This document shows, piece by piece, positions 8,353 to 16,535 of a DNA stretch of 64,000 nucleotides. Source of the DNA: Mycobacterium sp. SMC-8. Its GTDB lineage: Bacteria; Actinomycetota; Actinomycetes; Mycobacteriales; Mycobacteriaceae. The stretch is from contig NZ_CP079865.1 in assembly GCF_025263565.1 (NCBI RefSeq), positions 1,612,001 through 1,676,000 of the forward strand, read 5' to 3'. The first letter of the stretch is position 1. Each line of letters opens with the position of its first letter. A program made the translations under genes and the position numbers. The notes below the pieces were generated by a model. It did not search any database. It worked only from the letters and a program-made list of their open reading frames with translations, and was not told the origin of the DNA.

Positions 8353-10219
8353 TGGTCACCGATCCTCCCGCCCGGTTCCACTCGGGGTCATATGTCACCG
8401 GCGTCTCGACGTTCATGTGCGGCGACGGAACCTCACCGAGGATCGGGACGTCGAGCTGCTGCGGTGTCGACACCGTCAGCTCGGTGCGCGGCTGCGCCAG
8501 CAGGCCGAGTTCGCCGAGACGGTCCGGATTGCCGGTGACGATCTCGGTCATGCTGCGCAGCGACTCGCTACCGACGGCGTAGTAATACGAATGGTCGGAC
8601 GGGTCGATCATGTCGGCACCGGGAACCTCGGCCCGGAACCGCGTCGCACCGAAGTCCTCGAAGGCCGGGTCGGCGCCCAGACCGGCCGTCGGGCCGACCA
8701 TGTTGCCCAACGAATCGTTGAGTTCGCCCGGCAGCGTGTTGCCCATCTGGCCCAGCCAGCCGACCGGGTCGGTGGACGCGTCCCCGATGTAGACCTGCCC
8801 GCCGTCGAGGTTGAAGTCCGCGGCACTGCGCGCCACGTCGGTGCCGGGACTGCCGAGCAGGATCGCGTCGTCGGCGCGCATCCCGCTGTTGGCGAACGCG
8901 TCGGCGACGGTGGTGGAACCGTAGGAGTGCCCGATCACCGTCACATGCTCGCGAACGCCAGCCTCGTGGGTCACGCTGAGCCCGTTGACATCCCACGCCA
9001 GGGTGGCGCCCCCGGCGCGTGCGAGGCCCGCGTTGGCGATGTTGGGGTCGGTGAAGCTCTCCGGGGTGTCGTAGCCCATCCAGGAGATCACCGCGGTGGG
9101 GTCACCGGGATCGGCCTTGAGTGATTGGCCGTAGAGATTTATCGCGTCGTTGTGCCCGTCGGACAGCCAGCCATCGCGGACGCTGGCGCTGGTGCCGGGC
9201 ACGATGACCGCGGTGTTCGACGCCTTGTCCGGATTGCCGATCGAGACCGCCGCGCGGCCCTTGCCGTCGAAGGCCTGTGGGTCGTAAGCCCACAGCATGG
9301 TCGGCCGCCAGTTCCTGTCGTGCCGCTCCTGTGCGCCGATCTCGCTGTAGCGGCGGGACTCTCCGTCGGGCGCGCCGAGCTGATGCAGCAGTCCTTCCTG
9401 GGTCCGCTTCGCATTCTGGTAACGCGTGACGTCGCCGTCGGTCAGCCCATAGCGGCCCGGATTGCCCACCACCTCATCGGCCGGGACGTGGTTGCGGGAC
9501 GCCACGTTCTCCACCCGGTCGAGGTCGTCGTCCATCACCGCGACGTTGACCTGGTCGCGCACTTCGGCAGGAATCCCGTTGAGATTGCCCAGGATCGGTG
9601 GATGCCGGTCGATCAGCCCACGGCGCTGATCGTCGGTCAGCGCGTTCCACCACGCCGTCACGCCGGCAGGATCGGTGTCCGCCGACGGGATCGCGATGTT
9701 CTGCCCGCCCACGGCCACGGACGGAGTCGGGATGTCGACTCCGGCGGCCTGATCGATCGCCGACGCGGTGTTCTCGTCCAGGTCGGTGAACAGCTGCAGC
9801 ATCTTCTTCAGAAACGCGGTGAACTTGTCGGCCAGGCTGTCCAGAAAGCGCCCGACAAGCCACTGCTGCGGGGTGACCGTCCCGTCGTCGGCGACGGCGA
9901 ACCCGAACCGGTCCAGCGTTGACACCAGGTCCAGCAGAGCATCCCGCAACGCGGCCATCTGCACGCCGCCGTTGCGCAGCGCGGACTCGAGGTTGAGCAG
10001 CCGCCGGGCGATCCGGTCCTGCTTGGCGAGGTCCCTGACCCCCTGCGCAGCCGCGCCGGTGGCGGCCTGCCCGGTCCAGTGCTCCTGCAGATGGACCAGC
10101 ATCTCCCGTTCGCCGGTGAGGATCGTCTCGAGTTCACTGCGCCGGCGACCCAGGGCGTCGGCGGCGTCGACCAGCCGGTCGGGATCCGAGTCCCGCACCG
10201 TCGACACTGAAACCGACAT
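8336..10219 (-). CDS. WXG100-like N-terminal domain fused to DUF1023-type alpha/beta-hydrolase
   Basis: Large protein of 627 residues. Residues 1 to about 155 form a helical WXG100-like region with the W-T-G turn at 48-50. After a Pro-containing linker, an alpha/beta-hydrolase follows with the nucleophile elbow GHSYG near residue 430, DAILLGSPGTDV (probable acid strand) and SDHSYYY (probable catalytic His). The start is ATG 10219, preceded by AGGAGGG. A further upstream ATG lacks such a site. The N-terminal domain aligns without gaps around the motif with that of the ESX-1-linked protein at 53505-54878. It may thus be a type VII secretion substrate with esterase or lipase activity, which is inference. 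Confidence 0.82.
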   Translation of the reverse strand: MSVSVSTVRDSDPDRLVDAADALGRRRSELETILTGEREMLVHLQEHWTGQAATGAAAQGVRDLAKQDRIARRLLNLESALRNGGVQMAALRDALLDLVSTLDRFGFAVADDGTVTPQQWLVGRFLDSLADKFTAFLKKMLQLFTDLDENTASAIDQAAGVDIPTPSVAVGGQNIAIPSADTDPAGVTAWWNALTDDQRRGLIDRHPPILGNLNGIPAEVRDQVNVAVMDDDLDRVENVASRNHVPADEVVGNPGRYGLTDGDVTRYQNAKRTQEGLLHQLGAPDGESRRYSEIGAQERHDRNWRPTMLWAYDPQAFDGKGRAAVSIGNPDKASNTAVIVPGTSASVRDGWLSDGHNDAINLYGQSLKADPGDPTAVISWMGYDTPESFTDPNIANAGLARAGGATLAWDVNGLSVTHEAGVREHVTVIGHSYGSTTVADAFANSGMRADDAILLGSPGTDVARSAADFNLDGGQVYIGDASTDPVGWLGQMGNTLPGELNDSLGNMVGPTAGLGADPAFEDFGATRFRAEVPGADMIDPSDHSYYYAVGSESLRSMTEIVTGNPDRLGELGLLAQPRTELTVSTPQQLDVPILGEVPSPHMNVETPVTYDPEWNRAGGSVTNDHGY

Positions 10220-10289
10220 GGCCCTCCTGTTCCGGTCGCAACGATCGTTCCACATCGAGGGCCGGCGCCTGCGGAGTTAATGTGGGCGG

Positions 10290-10559
10290 ATGGGCACTCA
10301 GGTGATTCCGGGCGGCGTGGTGCACGAACTTCCCGATGATCTGCGCACCGCGCTGACAGGGAACGCGACGGCGCTGGCGGCGTGGCAGGACATCACCCCG
10401 CTGGCGCGCAACGAGTTCATCTGCTGGGTCGAGGACGCCAAACAGCAGAAGACCCGCGAGCGGCGGATCCGCCGCACTCAGGAGGAACTGGAGGAGGGCA
10501 TGCGCCGGCCGTGCTGCTGGCCGGGCTGCAAGCACCGCGAGCGCAACGGCAAGGCCTAG
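10290..10559 (+). CDS. YdeI/OmpD-associated family small protein
   Basis: Small cytosolic protein of 89 residues. It carries the ALAAWQDITPLARNEFICWVEDAKQQKTRERRIRRTQEEL core that I recognise as the C-terminal part of the YdeI/OmpD-associated family (split here: LARNEFICWVEDAK, then a basic RRIRRTQEEL helix). The tail is basic with a Cys-Cys...Cys cluster (PCCWPGCKHRE). That cluster could bind a metal, although the family is not known for it. It is divergent from the hydrolase gene across 70 bp and its stop overlaps the convergent ChaB/Rho-N gene by 4 bp. Family members elsewhere have been linked to envelope stress, but the biochemical role is not established. Confidence 0.75.
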   Translation: MGTQVIPGGVVHELPDDLRTALTGNATALAAWQDITPLARNEFICWVEDAKQQKTRERRIRRTQEELEEGMRRPCCWPGCKHRERNGKA

Positions 10560-10975
10560 CGGCTGCGCCGGCTCTCCCGCCGGTTGGCCTTCTTGATCTC
10601 GTCGACGAGTTCGTCCTTGGTCATCGTCGACCGGCCGGGGATGTCGAGGCGACGTGCCAGGTCGACGAGGTGCTTCTTGGTCGCGTTCGCGTTGACGCCC
10701 TCAGCGGTGTCGCCCTTGGCCTGCGGCCCGCCGCTCTCGGCCCGCTCGTCCGACGGCCCGCGCTGATCCTTCTTCTCCCAGTGGTCGCCCACCTTCTCGT
10801 AGCTGTGCTTGAGGGCGCTGTAGGCGACGCGGTGCGCCCGTTCACCCTCGCCGTATTCCTCGGCGGCAGCGTCGTGCGCCTTGGCGAACGTGCGCTGGGC
10901 CTTCTCCTCGGAGCGCTGCAGAGTGCTCGGCAGCTCCCTTTGCTTGGCCTTGCCGGATTTCGTGGTTTTCGGCAT
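10556..10975 (-). CDS. ChaB-like / Rho N-terminal-like domain protein
   Basis: Small basic protein, 139 residues. The N-terminal half has the ChaB-type pattern (RELPSTLQRSEEKAQRTFAK, then ALKHSYEKVGDHWEKKD). The C-terminal half is a Rho-N/SAP-like helical module (TKKHLVDLARRLDIPGRSTM, then TKDELVDEIKKANR) typical of DNA- or RNA-binding tails in actinobacterial stress proteins. The start is ATG 10975, preceded by AAAGGAAGG. The longer upstream reading frame has no such site and an unlikely composition. A nucleic-acid-binding, stress-related function is inferred from domains only. Confidence 0.8.
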   Translation of the reverse strand: MPKTTKSGKAKQRELPSTLQRSEEKAQRTFAKAHDAAAEEYGEGERAHRVAYSALKHSYEKVGDHWEKKDQRGPSDERAESGGPQAKGDTAEGVNANATKKHLVDLARRLDIPGRSTMTKDELVDEIKKANRRESRRSR

Positions 10976-11423
10976 CGTTGACCTTCCTTTCTGGGAGTTG
11001 TTGTCGCGCAATGGATTCGCTGTGCATAACGGTGCAGCACCTCCATCGTGTTCGTCTCGTCGACCAGCGGACCGAGCCGGCCGGTTGACGACGTCGTCAT
11101 AGCGGGGGTCCAGGACGGTCGGTTTCTTCGTCCGCACGGGTACCCGGCCGACGGTGTGCGACACATCAGGAGCCGCCCTATTGAGCGGGCGGGGGGTACA
11201 GGCGGGCGGGTGCGGCAGAATCGAGCACTTCACGGCAAGGCGATGCTTTGCGCGGAAAGCTGGGCCGAGCCGAACCGCTGCCCTGCATGGCAGATAAATT
11301 CTGTGCAGAAACGTGAATTCGCGGCGTGCGGAAGGTGAGCGGTGTGATCATGAAGTTCGCGGCAATGCCGACGACCTACCGCTAGAATGACGCCGCAATC
11401 GACTTCGGAGAGGCGGGACGCCC
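10976..11423. other. 448-bp divergent intergenic region
   Basis: This spacer separates the ChaB-like gene from the exported-protein gene and must hold both promoters. No convincing gene, RNA fold or clear promoter pair was found. A minimal ATG frame of 11 codons at 11350-11385 lacks support. Confidence 0.5.
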
Positions 11424-12527
11424 GTGTTCACAGGCAGGAAAACGCCTCTCACCGCGGCGGTCGCGCTGGTGGGAGCAGGCGTCATCGCCGTCACCCCCGT
11501 CGAACCCGCTTCCGCGGCGACGCCGCCGATCAACCCGGCCGTGCGGCTCGCGGCGATACCCAGCCCACTGCAGTTCTATCCGCAGGTGCTGCTGCGTGCG
11601 GCCGAGAACACCGCCGCGCTTGTCGAGGCGTACTTCGCCGACCCGCTGCCGCTGACGCGGCTGACCATCGAGAAGCAGGCGCACGCGCTCGTCGAGGCGT
11701 GGGACGCGATCGGCGCCGGCGACGGGGCGGCGGCATTGTCCGCCGTCGGCAGAATGGTCTTCCAGCCGGTCGTGACCGCCGCCGGTGCCTGGGAGTACTT
11801 CGACGGCCTGATGGACAATCCCAACGCACCGGGGGCGTTGTTCCAGATCGTGTTCAGTCCCGTCCTCGGCGGATTCGCGGCCCTCGGCGTGGCGATCGAC
11901 GAGGTTGTCGACGCCGCGGTGGCCCTGGATCCGGTCGGTCTGCTCAACGCGGTGCTGAACATTCCGGCTCGGATCCTCGACGGTGTGCTCAACGGCGGGT
12001 ACGGCTCTCCGTTCGGCAACTTCGACAATCTGCCGGGGCTCGTCACACCGCTGACGGTCGAGGGGTACCTCGCGCCCGGGCCGATCGCGCTCGCGATCCG
12101 GATCGGCCAGGACGCGGCCGACCATATCGAGCAGTCGGAGGCGGTCACGGCGCAGGTTGGGGCTGAACACGCTGTTGCCGTAGAACCTTCGGATGACAGC
12201 GGGGCCGGACCACAGTCGGAGATCGGAGGTGAGAAGTCCGAGCCGTCGGACGACCTCCTCGCCAAGGCGAATACCTCGGAGACCGGCGGACCGGCCGTGG
12301 CCGAGGACACCGCGACGAATGTGCCGGAGCTGGCGAATTCCGTGCCGGAGCCGACGGAAACAGAGCCGGACCAGCTCGACTCGAGGTCACACTCAGAGCC
12401 CGAGGCAGAAGCAGACTCCGAACCGGAGCTGGAATCGGAGCTGGCGCAGGACGCCGGTCCGGCGCAGGCGGTCAGCGCAGCGCGGCCCGACCCCGGACCC
12501 GAAAAAGCATCAACCTCGGCAGCGTGA
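11424..12527 (+). CDS. Exported protein with acidic, repetitive C-terminal tail
   Basis: Protein of 367 residues starting at GTG 11424, with GGAGAGG upstream at slightly long spacing. Residues 1-32 are a Sec signal peptide (RKTPLTAAVALVGAGVIAV, cleavage after PASAA). The mature N-terminal 200 residues are helical and hydrophobic with Ile/Pro motifs (RLAAIPSPLQFYPQV; LGVAIDEVVDAAVAL), of a kind common in mycobacterial exported proteins of unknown function. From about residue 240 the chain becomes a Glu/Ser/Pro-rich low-complexity tail. No catalytic motif is visible. It stands alone, with a hairpin just after its stop. Confidence 0.75.
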   Translation: MFTGRKTPLTAAVALVGAGVIAVTPVEPASAATPPINPAVRLAAIPSPLQFYPQVLLRAAENTAALVEAYFADPLPLTRLTIEKQAHALVEAWDAIGAGDGAAALSAVGRMVFQPVVTAAGAWEYFDGLMDNPNAPGALFQIVFSPVLGGFAALGVAIDEVVDAAVALDPVGLLNAVLNIPARILDGVLNGGYGSPFGNFDNLPGLVTPLTVEGYLAPGPIALAIRIGQDAADHIEQSEAVTAQVGAEHAVAVEPSDDSGAGPQSEIGGEKSEPSDDLLAKANTSETGGPAVAEDTATNVPELANSVPEPTETEPDQLDSRSHSEPEAEADSEPELESELAQDAGPAQAVSAARPDPGPEKASTSAA

Positions 12528-12529
12528 CG

Positions 12530-12555
12530 GCCGGCAGCAGCGCCGTGCTGCCGGC
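12530..12555. terminator. GC-rich hairpin between convergent genes
   Basis: GCCGGCAGCA and TGCTGCCGGC form a perfect 10-bp stem with a 6-nt loop, 3 bp after the stop of the exported-protein gene and ahead of the convergent TetR gene. There is no T-run on either strand, so any termination would be of the tract-less type. Confidence 0.45.
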
Positions 12556-12592
12556 GGCCTGGAACACCTGATCCCGGCCGGTCCGAAGAGGG

Positions 12593-13204
12593 TCACCGAG
12601 GCGCCGATCCCCGCGGTGCGCGCAGACCCAGAGTCCGGCGGCCGGCGGCGATCAGATGCTCGCGGAACGCGTCCTCGTCGAGGTCGTCGAAGTCATTGCG
12701 GGCGGCCCCGGCGAATCCCGACATCACGATCGTCGCGTTGATCTGACCGCTGACGCCGGGTTCGACGTCGGCGAGCAGCCGCATCTGCCGGGTCACGATC
12801 GACCTCCAGTCCGCTCGCGAGCGCAGCAATTCGTAGACCAGCGCGTCACCACTGAGCACCGACACCAGGTCGCGGTTCGCGGCGGTCAAGGTGGCGTATC
12901 CGACGAGCATCCGGTCGGCACGCGCACGGGGGGTGCGTTGCGCCTCCGCCGCCTCGACGAGCGCCGACACGTCGGTCAGCACCGGTTCGAGGATCGCGTT
13001 CAACAACTCGTCTCGGGTCCGGAAGTGGTGATAGATCGCCGATTTCGTCAAGCCCAGTTCCTCGGAGATCATCTGCAGCGATGTACCTGCGACGCTGTGC
13101 TGCTTGAACAGTTCGATGGCGACCTCGATCAACCGCACGCGGGTCTGCTTACTGGTCTCGGAGGCAGAACCGGGCACTCCGCCCCTGGCTGTCACGCCGC
13201 TCAC
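12593..13204 (-). CDS. TetR/AcrR family transcriptional regulator
   Basis: Repressor of about 203 residues from GTG 13204; an in-frame ATG at 13243 would give 216. The DNA-binding domain spans TRVRLIEVAIELFKQHSVAG through LGLTKSAIYHHFRTRDELL, and the rest is the variable ligand domain. The shorter start is preferred because the longer one would put the perfect palindrome at 13220-13235 inside the coding sequence. Neither start has a clear ribosome site. It is divergent from the SDR gene at 13413, whose expression it probably controls through the palindrome and direct repeats in the spacer. Confidence 0.82.
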   Translation of the reverse strand: MSGVTARGGVPGSASETSKQTRVRLIEVAIELFKQHSVAGTSLQMISEELGLTKSAIYHHFRTRDELLNAILEPVLTDVSALVEAAEAQRTPRARADRMLVGYATLTAANRDLVSVLSGDALVYELLRSRADWRSIVTRQMRLLADVEPGVSGQINATIVMSGFAGAARNDFDDLDEDAFREHLIAAGRRTLGLRAPRGSAPR

Positions 13205-13219
13205 AGCGCGATCGTAGCT

Positions 13220-13278
13220 GACCAGCCGGCTGGTCTGACCCATACGTTTGGTCAGCTGTTCCTGTACGATTGGTCAGC
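13220..13278. promoter_or_regulatory. Candidate TetR operator cluster
   Basis: A perfect 16-bp palindrome GACCAGCCGGCTGGTC occupies 13220-13235. Two direct repeats of TACG(T/A)TTGGTCAGC follow at 13243-13256 and 13265-13278, 22 bp apart centre to centre. All share the GGTC core. The cluster sits between the divergent TetR and SDR genes, the usual place for an autoregulatory TetR site. Confidence 0.5.
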
Positions 13279-13412
13279 AAGCAACCTTGTGATCGTCCAG
13301 GACGCCGAACGACGGCGGACCTGCGGGCGGCCGCCATGGAGGCCGTTGAGGGCTGTCTCAAACGCGCGATCACCGCCCACCGAGAACCCGCCCACATCGG
13401 AGGAACAACTGC

Positions 13413-14267
13413 ATGGCAATCGATTTCGATCGCAGAGAGCACAAACCTCTTGATCTCACCGGCAAGGTGGTGGTCATCGTGGGCGGTGGTCAGATGCCCG
13501 GACCCGGAACGGGCAACGGCCGCGCCACAGCCATTCTGGCGGCCCGGCACGGCGCCGAGGTGGTGGCCGCCGATCGTAATCGGGCCGCCGCGCAGGAGAC
13601 GGTGGACATGATCGTCGCCGAGGGTGGACGCGCCTACGCCGTGCAGGCCGATGTCTCCCTCAAAGAGGACTGCCAGAAGATCTTCGACGTGACGATGCAG
13701 ACCAGCGGCCGAGTGGACGGCATGGTGTACAGCGTGGCGATCAACCCGCCGTTCGAGCGCGAAGCGAACTCGATGACGACCGAGGACTTCAACCACGGCA
13801 TCAACGTCAACGTGCTGGGCTGCTACTACTGCAACCTGTACGCCGCGCAGTGCATGGAGAAGAACGACGGCGACACCACGGGCAGCATCGTGAACTTCTC
13901 GTCGATCGCCAGCTTAAAGAACGAGGTGGGCCTCAACATCGGCATCATGCCGTACGCACTGGGCAAGTGCGGCCTGAACTACATCACCGAGCTGACGGCG
14001 GTGCAGTTCGCCGCTGCGGGTGTGCGCGCCAACACCCTGATGCTCGGGCCCATCGATTCCATTCTCGGCAACCATGATTCGCAGACGCTGTTCGGTCTGG
14101 AAGCCGAGGAGGTTGAGGCGACTTACCTCGAGGTCGTGAAGCTGAAGATGGGTCGGGGCAGTGTGTGGGAGACCGCGTGCGCGGCGCTCTTCCTGCTGGC
14201 CGACGAGTCACGCTTCATGACCGGCCAGCAGATCCGTCTCGACGGTGGCGCCACCCTGGTGCGCTGA
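13413..14267 (+). CDS. SDR family oxidoreductase
   Basis: Short-chain dehydrogenase of 284 residues. ATG 13413 follows CGGAGGAAC. The cofactor motif is unusual, GGGQMPGPGTGNGRA in place of the ordinary TGxxxGIG, so the turn is extended and Pro-rich. The catalytic set is present: VNFSSIAS, then YALGKCGLNY. The C-terminus FMTGQQIRLDGGATLV is normal. Divergent from a TetR gene with candidate operators between them, it is probably an inducible catabolic or lipid/steroid-modifying enzyme. The substrate is unknown. Confidence 0.85.
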   Translation: MAIDFDRREHKPLDLTGKVVVIVGGGQMPGPGTGNGRATAILAARHGAEVVAADRNRAAAQETVDMIVAEGGRAYAVQADVSLKEDCQKIFDVTMQTSGRVDGMVYSVAINPPFEREANSMTTEDFNHGINVNVLGCYYCNLYAAQCMEKNDGDTTGSIVNFSSIASLKNEVGLNIGIMPYALGKCGLNYITELTAVQFAAAGVRANTLMLGPIDSILGNHDSQTLFGLEAEEVEATYLEVVKLKMGRGSVWETACAALFLLADESRFMTGQQIRLDGGATLVR

Positions 14268-14302
14268 CCGCTCCGTCCGCCTTCTCCAATAACTCGGGGG
14301 GC

Positions 14303-14521
14303 TCAACCCTGTTCGCCGCGGCCGGTGCGCTGTTGGAGGTCGTCGATCAGCTCGGAGGCCTGTGCCTTCGTCGCGTCCTCGGGAACCTCGACGCCGGCCT
14401 CCTGGGCCAGCGTGTGCAGGTAGCTGCGCTGCGCACCTGTCATCGGCTCATCTCCGGTGACCCACTGCGAGGTGTCCTTTTCGGCGTTCTCCCGAGGTGC
14501 CTGTGTCGTGTTCTCGCTCAT
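14303..14521 (-). CDS. DUF3072 domain small protein
   Basis: Acidic protein of 72 residues. The core WVTGDEPMTGAQRSYLHTLA followed by EVPEDATKAQASELIDDLQ is the DUF3072 signature, a short helical module widespread in actinobacteria and of unknown function. The start is only about 30 bp from the left end of the neighbouring ISL3-type element, so its native promoter has probably been displaced or replaced by sequence in the element. Confidence 0.8.
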   Translation of the reverse strand: MSENTTQAPRENAEKDTSQWVTGDEPMTGAQRSYLHTLAQEAGVEVPEDATKAQASELIDDLQQRTGRGEQG

Positions 14522-14552
14522 GCGCTACGGGATGCCAATCGCACGTGCGTGC

Positions 14553-15837
14553 GGCTCCTCAGGTTCTCGTGGGTAGCTGGGGGTGGAGTCCGCCGCGGCA
14601 GAGGTAGATCATTGAGGCCAGTGTTTGGGCGGAGTGGTGGCCGTATCCGCGGGCGTTGATCAGCCTGGTCGTGGCGTTGATTCCTTCGAGTAGGGCGTTG
14701 GATATGCCGAGTTCGATGGCGGCGAGGATCGGCTCGAAGTAGGCCTGAAAGCGTTTGCCGAGCGAGATGAAGACAGGAATGCGGGATCGTTTGGCCGCGG
14801 TGATCCAGGCTTTAAGAAGTCGCCGGGCTTGACCGGGTGGATGGTCGTAGCGGTAGAGATCTCGGACCTGTTCTTTCAGTGCCCAGGCCCGTCCGATATG
14901 GCGGTTGGTCTTGGCGATGTGGTTGACCAGGTCGCGTTTGGACTCGCTGAGTTTGTCCTCACCAGTGCGCAGCGCCCAACGGCCGGCTTTCCAGTCCGCG
15001 GTGCTCATCATGGCGCGGCCGGGGCCGGTGGCCGCGCCGGCATAGACGCGATCGAGAGCTCGGTTGACCCACTGCATCAGGTGGAAGCCGTCGTAGCAGA
15101 TGACAGCGTCTGGCAGATGCTCGGCGGTGGTGCTGGTGTAAACGCTGGAGAAGTCCATGCTTACTGCCTCGATGCGATCGAGAATTGAATCTGGTTGGCT
15201 GGTATAGAAATTGGCTAGTGATTCCTTGCTTCGTCCGGGCTGGATGTCGATGACGGTGCCGGTGTCGTGATCGCCGATGATGGTCAGGTAGCGGTGCGGG
15301 TGGCGGTAGCAGACTTCGTCGACACCGATGCGGTAGAGGGTGTCGAGTCGGCGTTGATCGAGGAGTTCGGCGACGCCGCGGTTGATGATGGCGGTGACGG
15401 TTTCCCAGGCGCAGCGCATCAGCGTGGCCACCGATGTGCGGTCGGTGCGTTGGGCCAGCCACAGCACCGTGTCTTCGAAGTCGCGGGTGTGGCGGGCACC
15501 GGGCCGCGCCCACGGCAGCTCCTCGGTGATCACGCCGCACTCGGGGCAGTCCAGGCGGCGGATCTCGTAGACCAGCCATAGCCGACGATGGGCCAGATCG
15601 AGGTGGCGCCAGCGTCGGCGGCGCCGGTCGTAGACCGACCGGAGGCGTTTGCCGCACGGGCAGCTCAGCAGGCGTGCGGTGGGCCGCAGCACCACTTCGA
15701 CATCTCGGTCGCCGATGCTGACTTCGGTGACGGTGGCTCCGGGAATGGCCAAGAGACGGTTAAATGCAGTACTGACGCGCACGCGAGTCGTCCTAAAGGT
15801 TGCGGTTGGTGTGGTAACCCCGAAAACCTAAAGGCCC
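14553..15837 (-). mobile_element. ISL3-family insertion sequence, about 1.29 kb
   Basis: The transposase gene is bracketed by imperfect terminal inverted repeats: GGCTCCTCAGGTTCTCGTGG at the left end and, read from the right end inwards, GGGCCTTTAGGTTTTCGGGG. ISL3 elements normally give 8-bp target duplications, but I could not find a convincing pair here. The exact ends are therefore uncertain by a few bases, or the duplication has decayed. Only one gene is inside. Confidence 0.75.
14559..15782 (-). CDS. ISL3-family transposase
   Basis: DDE transposase of 407 residues with the ISL3 plan. An N-terminal zinc-finger-like part carries LSCPCGKRLRSVYD and LDCPECGVITEELPW, followed by an HTH segment. 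The catalytic core has GVDEVCYR, SMDFSSVY and a late SNALLEGINATTRLI motif holding the glutamate. Length and motifs match intact members, so it is probably functional. It is the only gene of the element and reads towards the DUF3072 gene. Confidence 0.9.
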   Translation of the reverse strand: MRVSTAFNRLLAIPGATVTEVSIGDRDVEVVLRPTARLLSCPCGKRLRSVYDRRRRRWRHLDLAHRRLWLVYEIRRLDCPECGVITEELPWARPGARHTRDFEDTVLWLAQRTDRTSVATLMRCAWETVTAIINRGVAELLDQRRLDTLYRIGVDEVCYRHPHRYLTIIGDHDTGTVIDIQPGRSKESLANFYTSQPDSILDRIEAVSMDFSSVYTSTTAEHLPDAVICYDGFHLMQWVNRALDRVYAGAATGPGRAMMSTADWKAGRWALRTGEDKLSESKRDLVNHIAKTNRHIGRAWALKEQVRDLYRYDHPPGQARRLLKAWITAAKRSRIPVFISLGKRFQAYFEPILAAIELGISNALLEGINATTRLINARGYGHHSAQTLASMIYLCRGGLHPQLPTRT

Positions 15838-16022
15838 GACCGCGTGCGCGTCGCCCGTTTCACAGCCGACTCGCCGAACCTCTTACACACCAACCAAAAT
15901 CGCCGCTGAGCAGCACAAAAGCGCCCACTAGAACACTAGGAGCGCCACGTGCGTTCGAAACGCTCCGGGCGAATAGATCATGCGGACGGACGCCCCGAAA
16001 GCCGACCTGCCAGTATCGACGC

Positions 16023-16523
16023 GTGGGCAAGAACGAACGCGCAAAGATCGTGATGACCGACGACGAGATCACCGAGTTCATCGAACGCAGCCGCACGGCG
16101 ACCATGGCTACCGTGCTGCCGTACGGCAGGCCGCACCTGGTCGCCATGTGGTACGCCGTCCTCGACGGAGAGATCTGGTTCGAGACCAAGGCCAAGTCGC
16201 AGAAGGCCGTGAACCTGCGCCGGGATCCGACGATCACCGTGATGATCGAGGACGGCCTGTCCTACGACACGCTGCGCGGCGTGTCGATCGACGGTCGGGC
16301 CGAGATCTACGACGACCCGGAAACCTCACTGCGCGTGGGCATCAGCGTCTGGGAGCGCTACACCGGCCCCTACACCGACGAGATGCGCCCGTTCGTCGAC
16401 CAGATGATGAACAACCGGATCTGCGTACGCGCCGTGCCGTCCCGGATGCGCAGCTGGGATCACCGCAAGCTCGGCATGCAGGGCATGCCGGTGTCGGGCA
16501 GCACCGCACAGTACCTCAGCTGA
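16023..16523 (+). CDS. PPOX-class F420/FMN-dependent oxidoreductase-like protein
   Basis: Pyridoxamine-phosphate-oxidase-fold protein of 166 residues. The core is TATMATVLPYGRPHLVAMWY followed by GEIWFETKAKSQKAVNLRRDP, the split-barrel pattern that binds F420 or FMN in actinobacteria. GTG 16023 gives the normal start (VGKNERAKIVMTDDE). The long upstream extension in the same frame runs back into the insertion sequence and is rejected. It ends 12 bp from a convergent thioesterase gene. The reaction is not predictable beyond a flavin- or deazaflavin-linked redox step. Confidence 0.85.
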   Translation: MGKNERAKIVMTDDEITEFIERSRTATMATVLPYGRPHLVAMWYAVLDGEIWFETKAKSQKAVNLRRDPTITVMIEDGLSYDTLRGVSIDGRAEIYDDPETSLRVGISVWERYTGPYTDEMRPFVDQMMNNRICVRAVPSRMRSWDHRKLGMQGMPVSGSTAQYLS

Positions 16524-16535
16524 GCGGGCGCCACC

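Noticed and set aside
11350..11385. 11-codon frame before the exported-protein gene
   Set aside because: No ribosome site, no overlap with the next start and too short to judge.
14545..15845. 8-bp target duplication of the ISL3 element based on GCGTGCG near both ends
   Set aside because: The two occurrences do not sit at symmetric distances from the terminal inverted repeats, so the match is probably chance.
15588..16022. Long N-terminal extension of the PPOX protein
   Set aside because: The upstream frame runs back into the ISL3 element. GTG 16023 gives the normal family N-terminus.
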